Shown here one piece after another: positions 24,870 through 32,738 of a DNA stretch of 64,000 nucleotides (position 1 is its first letter; each line of letters opens with the position of its first letter). The notes beneath the pieces were generated by a model, which worked only from the letters and a program-made list of their open reading frames with translations, was not told where the DNA came from and ran no database searches. Where the stretch lies: assembly GCF_014641595.1 (NCBI RefSeq), contig NZ_BMIA01000001.1, positions 62,001-126,000 of the forward strand. Reading direction: 5' to 3'. Source of the stretch: Dyadobacter endophyticus (GTDB lineage Bacteria > Bacteroidota > Bacteroidia > Cytophagales > Spirosomataceae). The position numbers were made by a program, and so were the translations under genes.

Positions 24870-25190
24870 GTCAATGGCAACGGGCGGCTTGCAAATTTTA
24901 ATTGACTGCGCCTACTCTCTACTTGATCTTGGTATCAAGACGCTCGATATGGCTTCGGGCACCTCTGGCATCGTCTTGGCGTTTTATAAATTGCGCCGAT
25001 TGACTGCTACGACATTTTTTACGATGTCGTCTCTAAGGCAAGATGGTTGAGCTTGAAAGCCAGGGTAATAATCTATGCTAGAAGCATCGATCACGGATAC
25101 AGCTTCTAGCATGGACTCTCCGGCATTGGACTAGTGATTCTTCACGGGCAGCAGGACCGGCGCGAGGGCGAATTTCTCTGGTTGTTGGAA
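24870..25190 (+). pseudogene. 3' fragment of a second LanC-like gene
   Basis: The stretch aligns base by base with 18830-19144, the end of the LanC-like gene at 18.0 kb, with many substitutions. It still encodes LDMASGTSGI, the same motif that lacks the Cys-His zinc ligands. It has a one-base deletion (actgctacgac versus actggctacgat), an in-frame TAG (ttctagcat versus ttctaccat), and no stop at the original place. The 5' two-thirds are absent. It is dead, but shows that two copies of this unusual LanC existed. Confidence 0.88.
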
Positions 25191-25540
25191 TTAATCGTCC
25201 AAGGGGCTGGTTCCGGGCTCTCTTGCGGTCTTCTTAGTTTTTTAACAGTCAAGCCTTTCTGCGGATCCGGGCGCGCGTAAGCTTCGAGTAAGCCAATTCT
25301 TCGTACTCCTAATGGCGTTGGTAGTGTTCGTATCAAAATATTGATAATAAAAATATCAATTTGTGATGCATGTTTGAAAACCATTTTTTAATTTTGGTTA
25401 TCAAATAAACTTTAAACCACAGAGGCCGGGAAATATCGCTGGCTTCTGCTGGGCGCCCGTTCCATGTGGTTATTTCCCTATGTAATAGCTGATTGGAAAA
25501 TTCAGAGTAAAAATTAATCGCCATAAATTCATCAACAACT
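25191..25540. other. Stretch without confident gene
   Basis: A minus-strand frame around 25200-25340 reads LPTPLGVRRIGLLEAYARPD, which looks protein-like, but it has no clear start and runs into the LanC remnant. I regard it as debris. Confidence 0.35.
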
Positions 25541-26080
25541 ATGAAACTAGAAGCTACAAAAACCAGGGCGGAAGAGGACTTTGACGAGTACAGCATCGAA
25601 GCAGTGGAAAAGAGCCTTCTCGCTAAGTATAATGTCTGGCAGCAGGAATTTAAGGGGAAAATACAGCCCATTGCCTCCCCGAATTATGCATGGGTAGTTT
25701 ATGCTGGAATTGATACCCTCCGGCCACAGGCGGCATTCACTAACCGGGAATGTGCGGACCAGCTAGTCCTGTATATGCAGGGCGCGACGGGTCCGGTGCA
25801 CTGTGAGCGGAGCGCGATCAAGGCGATGAACCTGGTGATAGACAAATACAAAGAACAAGTGAGCTTCGGCAAAATGCCGTATGAAATCATATTGGATAGT
25901 AAAGGCGAGGTGTTTGATAGCTGGGGGCCGAGTGACGGAATTCCTTCTATTGAGGAGCCGGTGGTAATGAACGAGAAGTTGCATGCACTGGCAGGAACGT
26001 TCTGGGGATGGACAGGCAAGGAGGCTATTGAGAATGCCCAGCAGTTATTTTGGTCACTGAGAGAAAAAGGAGAGATATAG
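25541..26080 (+). CDS. Hypothetical protein, 179 aa
   Basis: Not recognised. A soluble protein with a helical N-terminus (KLEATKTRAEEDFDEYSIEA), then NYAWVVYAGIDTLRPQAAFT, three cysteines-containing segments (NRECADQLVLY, GPVHCERSAIK) and an aromatic end (LAGTFWGWTGKEA). Composition and codon use look normal and the frame is unbroken, so a real gene is likely. The 99-residue gene that follows starts two bases after its stop, so the two form a unit. Confidence 0.55.
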   Translation: MKLEATKTRAEEDFDEYSIEAVEKSLLAKYNVWQQEFKGKIQPIASPNYAWVVYAGIDTLRPQAAFTNRECADQLVLYMQGATGPVHCERSAIKAMNLVIDKYKEQVSFGKMPYEIILDSKGEVFDSWGPSDGIPSIEEPVVMNEKLHALAGTFWGWTGKEAIENAQQLFWSLREKGEI

Positions 26081-26082
26081 CC

Positions 26083-26382
26083 ATGAAAACCAGACTTATA
26101 CAGCACCACGTTCCCAAGCCGGTAGACCTGGACCGCCTTACAACGCCTTACACCCCAGATTTTTTCAAGGAGTTCGGAGCCATACTTTATCAGTTCTTAC
26201 CAGCGGCAAAAGGCACCGAACTGTTACCAGGAGAGGTGAAATACGGTTATAAATTTTATCTTCTGGACGATCCCAGCAAGGAAGGTGTATTTTATTTATC
26301 GTCCCATAAGGATATGGACACATTGAAATCACGTTCCAAATTTTTGTCAAGGGTAGAGAAGGAAATATTGAAGGTTGCGTGA
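26083..26382 (+). CDS. Hypothetical protein, 99 aa, coupled to the previous gene
   Basis: The ATG at 26083 is preceded by a purine-rich AAAAGGAGAG sequence 9-18 bases upstream, so it is preferred over the start at 26050 inside the previous gene. The protein starts MKTRLIQHHVPKPVDLDRLT and continues with FFKEFGAILYQFLPAAKGTE and KYGYKFYLLDDPSKEGVFYL. No signal or membrane segment. Not recognised; the tight pairing suggests a two-gene module such as effector and partner, without further evidence. Confidence 0.55.
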   Translation: MKTRLIQHHVPKPVDLDRLTTPYTPDFFKEFGAILYQFLPAAKGTELLPGEVKYGYKFYLLDDPSKEGVFYLSSHKDMDTLKSRSKFLSRVEKEILKVA

Positions 26383-26550
26383 TTGGTCATTTATTGGAGT
26401 ATTTTGAAAACCCTACCGGCCGGCCTTGTGGTTATGTTTCATTTGGGATTTGATTGCACCGACTGATGTGCGGCACGAGTTTTCATTGTGCTTGTTTGTC
26501 CCCTATCTGTATATGTCAGTGTTTTATAAACAAGGAAAAGCAGTGCCGCT

Positions 26551-26728
26551 ATGGAAAAGGTAAGAAAATATAGCAGCTTCCAGGAAATGAAGGACACCGC
26601 GACCAGTGGCACGGTGAGCGCTACTGTACTCGCGGAAGGTCAAAAAAAGGTTTGAAAATTTCATAGATTTCCTCAGAGGTGATAATCTTTCTGAGAAATC
26701 GCTGCAATCTGTAAGACAATCCAAATAA
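26551..26728 (+). pseudogene. Frameshifted small partner of a nucleotidyltransferase module
   Basis: From ATG 26551 the frame reads MEKVRKYSSFQEMKDTATSG and VSATVLAEGQKKV, then stops. A shift at the CAAAAAAAGG run restores RFENFIDFLRGDNLSEKSLQ to a TAA at 26726. Small proteins with this layout (short FxxMK helix, then FxNFxxxLR) commonly precede nucleotidyltransferase genes in Bacteroidetes, and such a fragment follows 13 bases later. Confidence 0.5.
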
Positions 26729-26740
26729 GGGTTATCGCGA

Positions 26741-26884
26741 ATGCTTGATTTCAATTTCCTTCCCCAAATTATCTGGTCGCTGAGCGATCACAAGGTCGAA
26801 TACATGATTGTAGAAGGCTTTGCTGTGTCCTATTACGGATACGTCCGCGTATCCATGGTCGGGAATACAAGCCGTTTGACATAA
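26741..26884 (+). pseudogene. Truncated nucleotidyltransferase (MNT/AbiEii-like)
   Basis: A 47-residue remnant: LDFNFLPQIIWSLSDHKVEY, then MIVEGFAVSYYGYVRVSMVG. It matches the N-terminus of MNT-type nucleotidyltransferases, where a V-x-Y-x-x-V-G-G-x-A-V-x-x-H-G-x-x-R-x-T-x-D pattern leads into the DxD active site. Here GG is EG, H is Y, T is S, and the frame stops before the aspartates. It is inactive. Confidence 0.6.
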
Positions 26885-27043
26885 CCCTCCATTCGCGCGA
26901 CGAGGGAACACAAACTTGTATAGCTAGAATTCAGTATCAGACATTTTATGAGACAGGAAAAACGTGCGGATCGAAAAATATCATCCGTAAAATGCAAGTG
27001 GCCTCACCGATGCAAGGCCTCAAATAATTTCACCCTTGGAGGC
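26885..27043. other. Short gene-free stretch after the nucleotidyltransferase remnant
   Basis: Possibly more of the lost nucleotidyltransferase. Nothing that I can support further. Confidence 0.3.
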
Positions 27044-27649
27044 TCACAGCCTATCATATATCAGTTTCATAGTATTCTCGCCGGAACCGGAGTTTGAAAT
27101 GACCTGGACCGAAATAGAATTTCCATCATTAATTAATTTCCAAACCTCTGTTACTTCAATATCTGCATCCTCAGAAATTGTGTTGAAGGATTTTACTGAA
27201 TTGATAGTCATAGTTTGGCCATCATCTGACCACCTTGCGCTTGATTTCTCCCTAGGACTTCCGACAATGGTGGCTTCACTTTTACCATCAAAGGTCACTA
27301 TCTCTTGACTAGTAACAAGCCTTCCGTAAGGCAGTGGTCTCGCTACGGTTACCGTGAGAAAATCTCCGTGCTCTGCAACTTTAATTGTTTTAGAAGTTGA
27401 ACGATCCCCTTCTCCAAATATGCAAATAGGAAATTGGCCATCACGTTCACTTTTCGACTCATTTAATTTCCAATCGCCGGAAAAGTTGGCTCGATCTGCA
27501 TCCATACGTAAATCCACGAGAGAGGCAGTCACGTCTTTGGTTTCGGGCCTAACAAGGTCTCTCAATAGCTCATTTTCGTTTTTTTCCTTCCAGGCGGTGC
27601 CAAAAACGAGCATCAAGAATAGAGCGGAAAAGTGTAAGTGTTTCATCAT
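27044..27649 (-). CDS. Exported hypothetical protein with lipocalin-like beta domain
   Basis: The frame opens at 27679, but the ATG pair at 27646-27649 gives a standard signal peptide (MKHLHFSALFLMLVFGTAWK). The mature 180 residues are beta-rich: ANFSGDWKLNESKSERDGQF, GDFLTVTVARPLPYGRLVTS, then QEIVTFDGKSEATIVGSPRE and SVQVISNSGSGENTMKLIYD. The F-S-G-x-W-K-L-N start and alternating strands are typical of small Bacteroidetes secreted proteins with a lipocalin-like fold. Function unknown; unlinked to its neighbours. Confidence 0.6.
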   Translation of the reverse strand: MMKHLHFSALFLMLVFGTAWKEKNENELLRDLVRPETKDVTASLVDLRMDADRANFSGDWKLNESKSERDGQFPICIFGEGDRSTSKTIKVAEHGDFLTVTVARPLPYGRLVTSQEIVTFDGKSEATIVGSPREKSSARWSDDGQTMTINSVKSFNTISEDADIEVTEVWKLINDGNSISVQVISNSGSGENTMKLIYDRL

Positions 27650-27679
27650 TTTTCTTTTTGATATTAGGAATTTCCGCAA

Positions 27680-28030
27680 AGCTGGATGTTTCTCTTAAAG
27701 AGGAAGTTAATGCCTTGTTAAACAATGTTAACGAAACGTTAACGTGGCTTTTACTGATTTCCTGGCGCTCCGAGGAGACGGCACGAAGATGCCCATCTAT
27801 ATCTTAGAAAGTCACAATGTAATGACCTCGGACAGCTGTTATAACCTCATGTGTCACGATGCCCCCTACGAGGAGTTTGGTCGCGGTACGATACTTTGGT
27901 AAAATTGTAGAACAAAATAATAATCTCAATTTTAGATACTTATATCTGATGACTTTTGTAAATCACCAAGCATTTGGTTCGAGATTTGTTCCGCTGCGGG
28001 TGAGATTGGGTACGAAAGGAATTAGATATT
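27680..28030. other. Gene-free stretch
   Basis: No open frame of credible composition on either strand. It contains the promoter side of the gene ending at 27044 (minus) and leads to a hairpin at 28031. Confidence 0.4.
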
Positions 28031-28057
28031 AGGACGGGTGGCTACGTCACCCGTCCT
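28031..28057. terminator. Hairpin downstream of the DUF6520 gene
   Basis: AGGACGGGTG (28031-28040) and CACCCGTCCT (28048-28057) form a perfect 10-bp stem with a 7-base loop, 9 bases beyond the DUF6520 stop. It has GGTTTT on the plus side and AT-rich sequence on the minus side. Most likely the terminator of the MauE/DUF6520 pair. Confidence 0.6.
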
Positions 28058-28065
28058 GGTTTTAA

Positions 28066-28344
28066 TCAGGGTACATAACCGTTGGAGACTACGGATGCTG
28101 CGCTCTGGTTTTGCTCAGCCGTGTGCTCGTTCGGATCATAGTCGTCCGGGAAATCAGCCTGACAGATACCCGAGCTGGTCTGACAACCCGAAACTTGCCC
28201 TTGCTCCCAATTCTGGCTGGCAGCTCCGCCCGTCCGGGTCCACCGTTGAGCCTGTCTGCCTGGGAAGTTTGCTGCCAGGGCGAGAGTGCCACCCAGCAAT
28301 AGGGCAACTAGCGGAAGGATACTTAATTTGCTTCTGGTTTTCAT
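28066..28344 (-). CDS. DUF6520-family exported small protein
   Basis: A 92-residue protein with a signal peptide (MKTRSKLSILPLVALLLGGT, cleavage near ALAA) and a short mature part with two cysteines, in SGCQTSSGICQADFPDD. This is the layout of DUF6520 proteins in Bacteroidetes: a signal, a short variable segment, one Cys pair and an acidic end. These genes commonly neighbour MauE genes, as here, suggesting that the Cys pair is a disulfide whose formation depends on the MauE-type membrane partner. Biological role unknown. Confidence 0.78.
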   Translation of the reverse strand: MKTRSKLSILPLVALLLGGTLALAANFPGRQAQRWTRTGGAASQNWEQGQVSGCQTSSGICQADFPDDYDPNEHTAEQNQSAASVVSNGYVP

Positions 28345-28443
28345 AACAGTAATTGTTTAGCGTTTGAAATTGAGATTCTTTGCAGGAAGGGCGGGTGCCT
28401 GCAGCCCGGTTGGACGTTCTCCCTGGGAGCCTGGCCGGTTAGT

Positions 28444-28878
28444 TTAGAGTTTTGAAAGCAGACCTCCTTTCATTTGGTGGATGATGTATATACCAATCAG
28501 CGCGATGGTCAGAAAGAATAGGTTAAAGAGCAGATGGGCCTCAAAACCCATTTGCTGCAAGACACCGCCACAGCTACAAGGTGTTTTGCTGAAAAAGCCG
28601 GCTACCACAAGTCCCATGTAAGCGGTAAATCCGGCCATTAACGTCGCCGACGCATACAGGCCACAGAGCCTGGTTGATTTAATCAGAAGCAGCGCCGTTG
28701 CTGCCAGCTCAGAGACGGGTATCAGTAGCGTGAGCGGCCAGATGCTCCATGCAGGAAATGGCTGCATGGCAAGCTGCGAGTTGAAAACCTGGAGAGTAAT
28801 TATTTTGGAAACCGCCGTGTAGCTGAAAAGTATGATCAGCAAAGCGGTGATAATGGTCAAGGCTGTCTGTCTAATCAT
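28444..28878 (-). CDS. MauE/DoxX-like redox-associated membrane protein
   Basis: A 144-residue protein with four membrane segments (about residues 7-28, 45-66, 73-96, 114-137). Before the last segment comes TPCSCGG, a C-x-C-G-G motif seen in MauE-type proteins linked to periplasmic disulfide chemistry. Other marks are ILFSYTAVSKIITLQVFNSQ and the LLIPVSELAATALLLI helix. It precedes the DUF6520 gene by 99 bases. It may cooperate with the TlpA-type thioredoxin at 12 kb, but that is inference. Confidence 0.82.
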   Translation of the reverse strand: MIRQTALTIITALLIILFSYTAVSKIITLQVFNSQLAMQPFPAWSIWPLTLLIPVSELAATALLLIKSTRLCGLYASATLMAGFTAYMGLVVAGFFSKTPCSCGGVLQQMGFEAHLLFNLFFLTIALIGIYIIHQMKGGLLSKL

Positions 28879-29011
28879 GACGCCGGTCGAAAGTCAGGTG
28901 GTGGAATTAACGGGTCTCTAGCGGGTTGTTTTCGAAAATTAGCCCCGGAAATTCTCTTCGGACTTCGGGAATGTGAAGTCAGTTTCTGAATGTTTTGCTA
29001 AGGCGATATCC

Positions 29012-29578
29012 TTACCTGGTGTTTTTTCTTATTTCACTGATTGTCTGCGGGGTGATACCCAGGAAGCTGGCAATGTCACGCAGGTGGACCCTGCTTTCGG
29101 GCAGGAAGCTCCTGAATTCTGCGTAAGCCTGGCGGGCGGGCAGCGCGCACAGGTGGGCCTTTAGCTCGGCCATATTGCGGTCTGCGAGAAGGATTTTTGT
29201 GGCAAACCGGGCAATTTGAGCCGCGGAAAGTTTTAGTGAGCCGGCACTTGCATAGGTGATCGCCGAGAGTTTGGCCGTTTCCAGTGCTTGCAGACGGTCC
29301 GCCGTTGTGATATTAACCTCATGCGCATCCGCCAGGAGGATAATCTGCCTTTCTTGCCAGAACCTTGTTACGTGCTCGCGCCCCTTATCGTCATAGAAGA
29401 AACCTTTGACAATGCCCCGTTGAACAAAAAAGGCTTCGGGATGAAGGCCGTTTTTGAAAAGCATCTGTCCGGGCCTGAGGATTTTACTGACCGGCATCGA
29501 GTCAAGTAGCTGCCAGAGAGCATCTTCCTGCTGGTAAGCCTGTGACAAATAGCCGATCAGATCATTTTCCCTCATCAC
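29012..29578 (-). CDS. Crp/Fnr-family transcriptional regulator
   Basis: A 188-residue regulator with a cyclic-nucleotide-binding-like domain (residues 20-120: LRPGQMLFKNGLHPEAFFVQ, GIVKGFFYDDKGREHVTRFW) and a short C-terminal helix-turn-helix (VHLRDIASFLGITPQTISEI). It lacks Fnr-type cysteine clusters. The Arg and Glu ligands of true cAMP binding are not seen, as in most Bacteroidetes members. It ends the two-gene block with the 402-aa protein (7-base gap). Confidence 0.88.
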   Translation of the reverse strand: MMRENDLIGYLSQAYQQEDALWQLLDSMPVSKILRPGQMLFKNGLHPEAFFVQRGIVKGFFYDDKGREHVTRFWQERQIILLADAHEVNITTADRLQALETAKLSAITYASAGSLKLSAAQIARFATKILLADRNMAELKAHLCALPARQAYAEFRSFLPESRVHLRDIASFLGITPQTISEIRKNTR

Positions 29579-29585
29579 ATCCTGC

Positions 29586-30794
29586 TTATTGAGCGTCCAG
29601 CTCGGAGATCCAGCGGCTCACCGAATCGAGGATGGTGAGCACGCGCTGCTTGTCAGATTCTTCGAATTGGTAAGCCTTTGAGCGCATGCTCTCCCAGGAA
29701 ATATCCTTTTTCCGTGGCGTGGATAGGTATGGGGCAATTCTCTGGAACACACTGTTCATTGATCTTGCCTGTATGATCCGAAGTGAATCGAGCGCCCTGA
29801 GCAGCAGCGCGATCTGGTCGATCGAAAGAAAGCAAAGGATCTTTGTGTGCTCGGTGGACGTGTTGGGGATGTTGCCAAAAGTTTGAGCAGTTGCAGCCGT
29901 TTCCCACTGCCTTTGCCTTTTCAGATATTGCAGCTCTGCATCAAACCATCGCCCGATGGCCGTTCTGACATCTACGTAACCGGCGTGCAGGCAGAGCTGG
30001 GACTGGTGATGTAGTTGATTAAAATCCTTGTGGGCCAAAAGCAGCTCCCCCATTTTTTCGGCAGTAGACTGCGTTTGCCGGACGCGTGCAGCTATGCGGC
30101 TGGTGTAATAATCGACAAAGTGGCGGCTGTTAAAATTCATAAATACAAGCATCTGAATGAGCCGATCGGGGCTTAACTCCTCCTTATGTGAGGAGCTTGC
30201 CAGCTTTTCGAGCTGATCGATCAGCTCTTTTTTGTAAAACACCTCCCTAAATGTGGCCCGTCGTTTCTTGTGATGCTCATCAGTAAAAGTGCTAAATGCG
30301 TCCAGTACCAAGGGCGCCAGCGGAGTGCCCACCGCCACCGCGTCAAGCCATGGCTTAAGTTTTTCAAGTCTTTCGGCGATACTTTCTTTGATGACGGCAA
30401 GGTGGGCTGTGGGTACCCAGCTGTCCAGGTCAATGTATTCCCCAAAACGGTGCTCAATAAAGTCAAGCAGCTCATTAATTGCTTCGATGGCGGTCGTCCC
30501 CAGGCTCGTGGCCTTTTCGCTGGTAGCGATCGGGGGGTGACGTTCAAAAACGGTTTCCAGAAGCAGGAAAAGAGACCGGTGGTACTGGCCAACCATACGC
30601 TTGATTTTGCGTTTGCTGAAAATTCGGAAGGCGGCTTCTGAAAGTAGCGTCTTGCTCTGCGAGATCTCCTGCTTTATCAGCGAATTGAAGTTTTCAAGCT
30701 CCTGTGAGCCGATCGTTGATACATTTGTTTTGGCAGGGTCCAAAATCGTGGTGACCACCAGATCAAGCCACCGAAGGGCATACTTTTCGTCCAT
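29586..30794 (-). CDS. Hypothetical helical protein, 402 aa
   Basis: Not recognised. A soluble, predominantly helical protein without signal or membrane segments: MDEKYALRWLDLVVTTILDP at the start, then TIEAINELLDFIEHRFGEYI-like long helices, LIQMLVFMNFNSRHFVDYYT in the middle, and IDQIALLLRALDSLRIIQAR toward the end. It shares a transcription unit with the downstream Crp/Fnr gene. Length and composition are normal. Proteins of this kind, without known domains, are found near mobile elements in Bacteroidetes. Confidence 0.65.
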   Translation of the reverse strand: MDEKYALRWLDLVVTTILDPAKTNVSTIGSQELENFNSLIKQEISQSKTLLSEAAFRIFSKRKIKRMVGQYHRSLFLLLETVFERHPPIATSEKATSLGTTAIEAINELLDFIEHRFGEYIDLDSWVPTAHLAVIKESIAERLEKLKPWLDAVAVGTPLAPLVLDAFSTFTDEHHKKRRATFREVFYKKELIDQLEKLASSSHKEELSPDRLIQMLVFMNFNSRHFVDYYTSRIAARVRQTQSTAEKMGELLLAHKDFNQLHHQSQLCLHAGYVDVRTAIGRWFDAELQYLKRQRQWETAATAQTFGNIPNTSTEHTKILCFLSIDQIALLLRALDSLRIIQARSMNSVFQRIAPYLSTPRKKDISWESMRSKAYQFEESDKQRVLTILDSVSRWISELDAQ

Positions 30795-30990
30795 TTACAT
30801 CCACCAGATTGATCTACGTCCTATACCGATAAAGCAGCTTCTGAGCATTTGGGCTGTGGGAGGGTGTAGCTGTAAATGTCTTTTCTGAGCGCTAGCGAGT
30901 CAAATTAAGTAGACCAATCAAGGGAAATTGTATAGCGGATGGGGTAAGACAGCGTAGATGTATTGAGAGATGCCTCTGGGGAAGCAAATG

Positions 30991-31016
30991 AAAAAGCCAG
31001 CCGCAGGGCGGCTGGC
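30991..31016 (-). terminator. Strong intrinsic terminator after the precursor candidate
   Basis: On the minus strand GCCAGCCGC, CCT, GCGGCTGGC is a perfect 9-bp GC stem with a 3-base loop, followed by TTTTTC. It starts 22 bases after the stop of the 50-residue gene at 31039. This is the clearest minus-strand terminator in the area. Confidence 0.85.
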
Positions 31017-31038
31017 CTTGGTAAAATGGGTGCTTTTC

Positions 31039-31191
31039 CTAGCGATGGTGCCTGCGGAAACCACACGTGGTTCCGCTGGTGGTAATTGTGTCCTGTTTCC
31101 CGTATTGGTTTGTCGCGTGGCCCAGCAGCGCAAGACTGGCGACTTCACGTTTTTTAAGGCCGGAATACTGATTTGTCTGTTGCGTTTGCAT
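31039..31191 (-). CDS. Candidate RiPP (class I lanthipeptide-like) precursor peptide
   Basis: A 50-residue peptide from the ATG at 31191. The N-terminal half MQTQQTNQYSGLKKREVASL resembles leader peptides of Bacteroidetes class I lanthipeptides, which carry an L-x-L-K-K-x-x-I-A-x-L type helix. The C-terminal half is rich in dehydratable residues next to one Cys (QDTITTSGTTCGFRRHHR). A perfect TAAATTTG -7 box lies upstream and an intrinsic terminator follows 22 bases after the stop, so the gene looks like an isolated transcription unit. The LanB gene is 6.4 kb away. No Gly-Gly leader cleavage site is present. No match could be searched. Confidence 0.5.
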   Translation of the reverse strand: MQTQQTNQYSGLKKREVASLALLGHATNQYGKQDTITTSGTTCGFRRHHR

Positions 31192-31254
31192 CTGAATTGT
31201 GATTTGTGTGAGACATTGAACCACCCCAAATCACATGCATTCTCTTTCCAATCT

Positions 31255-31262
31255 CAAATTTA
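31255..31262 (-). promoter_or_regulatory. Bacteroidetes -7 box upstream of the precursor candidate
   Basis: TAAATTTG on the minus strand fits the Bacteroidetes consensus TAnnTTTG exactly, about 64 bases upstream of the ATG at 31191. A clear -33 TTTG at standard spacing is not visible. Confidence 0.45.
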
Positions 31263-31391
31263 GTAGATCAATCCTGAGCTTTTGTATACGAAACAGATTT
31301 TCAACTTGGATATTCCTGACCAAAGAGGGTTCTTCGTCACTTTTGATGGTGGGCTTATCTGTTTTTAGCCATTAACATTTTTGTAAGCAGG

Positions 31392-32056
31392 TCAATTCCG
31401 GCTCGTCCGAAAGCGGTCGGCTACCTGCCTGGCTTGCGGGGCACCCTTGCGGATACCTAATGCATAGGCCGATGCTCTATCCCTGGCCACAATATGCATC
31501 TCCGGGTGTTGTTTAAGCCAAGCTTCGAGCACTTCTGCACTGCGACCTTCCCATAAATCGATTACCCTATTCTGATGTAGGTCTACCAGGATTGTACCAT
31601 AGGTTCTGCCCTTTTTTAATGCCCAGTCGTCCACTCCGATAACGCCGGAGCAGATATTGCCACTAACACCCGGGAGCGATTTAATCATTCGGATCACCGT
31701 GGCCGCGCTTACGGAGCTACCTACCCACCTGCTGATCATCGCCGTCTTGACACCTCCCAATTCCAAACCTATATTTGTCAAAAGGTCCCGGCTGCGTTGT
31801 AAGCGGCGACTGTAAGTGCCTAATTCTGAACAGAATCGTTCAGTAAATATCTTCCATGGACAGATGTGGTCTCGGCATATGAACCTTCTACTTCGGAGGT
31901 TGATCTTCACTTGATAGTTAGAAACAAGCAAATCAGCTAGCTGGCGATGATAATAACTATGGATTGACTTGCTCTTCTTTTTACAAACAGGACATCTGGA
32001 GTACCTTTGCAGGGAACTTGAATTGACCAATACTTTTCCTTGCCAATGTAGCAGCA
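31392..32056 (-). pseudogene. ISL3-type transposase fragment
   Basis: Reads LLHWQGKVLVNSSSLQRYSR, then the zinc-binding CPVCKKKSKSIHSYYHRQLA, LRSRRFICRDHICPWKIFTE and the DDE start GVIGVDDWALKKGRTYGTIL. The C-terminus stops at RTSRN after QVADRF, where a complete ISL3 transposase would go on for over 150 residues. The N-terminus merges with IS3 sequence at about 32056. It is truncated at both ends. Confidence 0.85.
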
Positions 32057-32497
32057 TGAAGGCTGATGATGTAAAAAGGACCGTTGAGCTTGCAATAAAA
32101 AAGGCTCGAATTAAAACCAAAGCCAAACCCAAGTTACTTTCAGACAATGGTGCGTGTTACATATCCAGCGAGTTGGGCGATTATCTGAAAAATACGCTTC
32201 AAATGCAGCCGGTGCACGGCAGACCGGCCCATCCGCAGACGCAACCGGGCGGCCGGAGCCGGAAAGATAGAGCGTTACCACCGGACCATGAGAAATGTGG
32301 TCAAGCTCGAAAACTTCTTCCACCCAGACCAGCTCAGGGAAGCGATCGGCCAATTTGTAGACCGCTATAACAACCAGCGGTATCACGAATCCTTGAACAA
32401 CCTGACGCCAGCCGACGTGTATTTTGGTCGGGGTGAGCTCATTTTGAAAAGAAGGGAGCAGATCAAAACTCAGACCCTGAAACAGCGGAAAATCTAG
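32056..32497 (+). pseudogene. IS3-type transposase (OrfB) fragment, frameshifted
   Basis: From the ATG at 32056 the frame reads ADDVKRTVELAIKKARIKTK and PKLLSDNGACYISSELGDYL, the typical IS3 integrase core with the second Asp. After HPQTQ (about 32245) a short insertion changes frame. The proper sequence resumes as KIERYHRTMRNVVKLENFFH and RYNNQRYHESLNNLTPADVY, ending at 32497. The N-terminal half is missing. It is inserted between the ISL3 fragment and the tail of the hip locus. Confidence 0.88.
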
Positions 32498-32738
32498 TAT
32501 CTAAACCAAAAGTTAATAGCTTTATAAACCTGAAAATACTCTCTAAGCTGTTGTCCAAGTTGGTTTGACTACATACAGTCACCCTTTTTGTGAGCTGCCC
32601 GGATTTATCCATCTCTCCCAGTGATTTGCATTTATTGGCGAATGGTGTCAGCAAAGTGGCATCTTCTTCCACCAGCCCTGATGGGTATGCGGCCACGTCA
32701 CCGTAGATTTTCTTAGATAATAGACTATCACTATCCAT
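32463..32738 (-). pseudogene. Third gene of the hip locus, probably truncated by IS3
   Basis: The ATG at 32738 overlaps the hipA stop (ATGGATAG), suggesting coupled translation. The sequence (SLLSKKIYGDVAAYPSGLVE, then EEDATLLTPFANKCKSLGEM) is protein-like for about 70 residues, after which it runs into the IS3 remnant at about 32500. No family recognised. It may be an accessory of the HipBA module cut by the insertion. Confidence 0.35.

Noticed and set aside
30918..31263. Frames of 97 and 103 codons over the precursor region
   Set aside because: They run through the terminator stem at 30996-31016 and lack protein-like composition; the 50-residue frame has proper boundaries.
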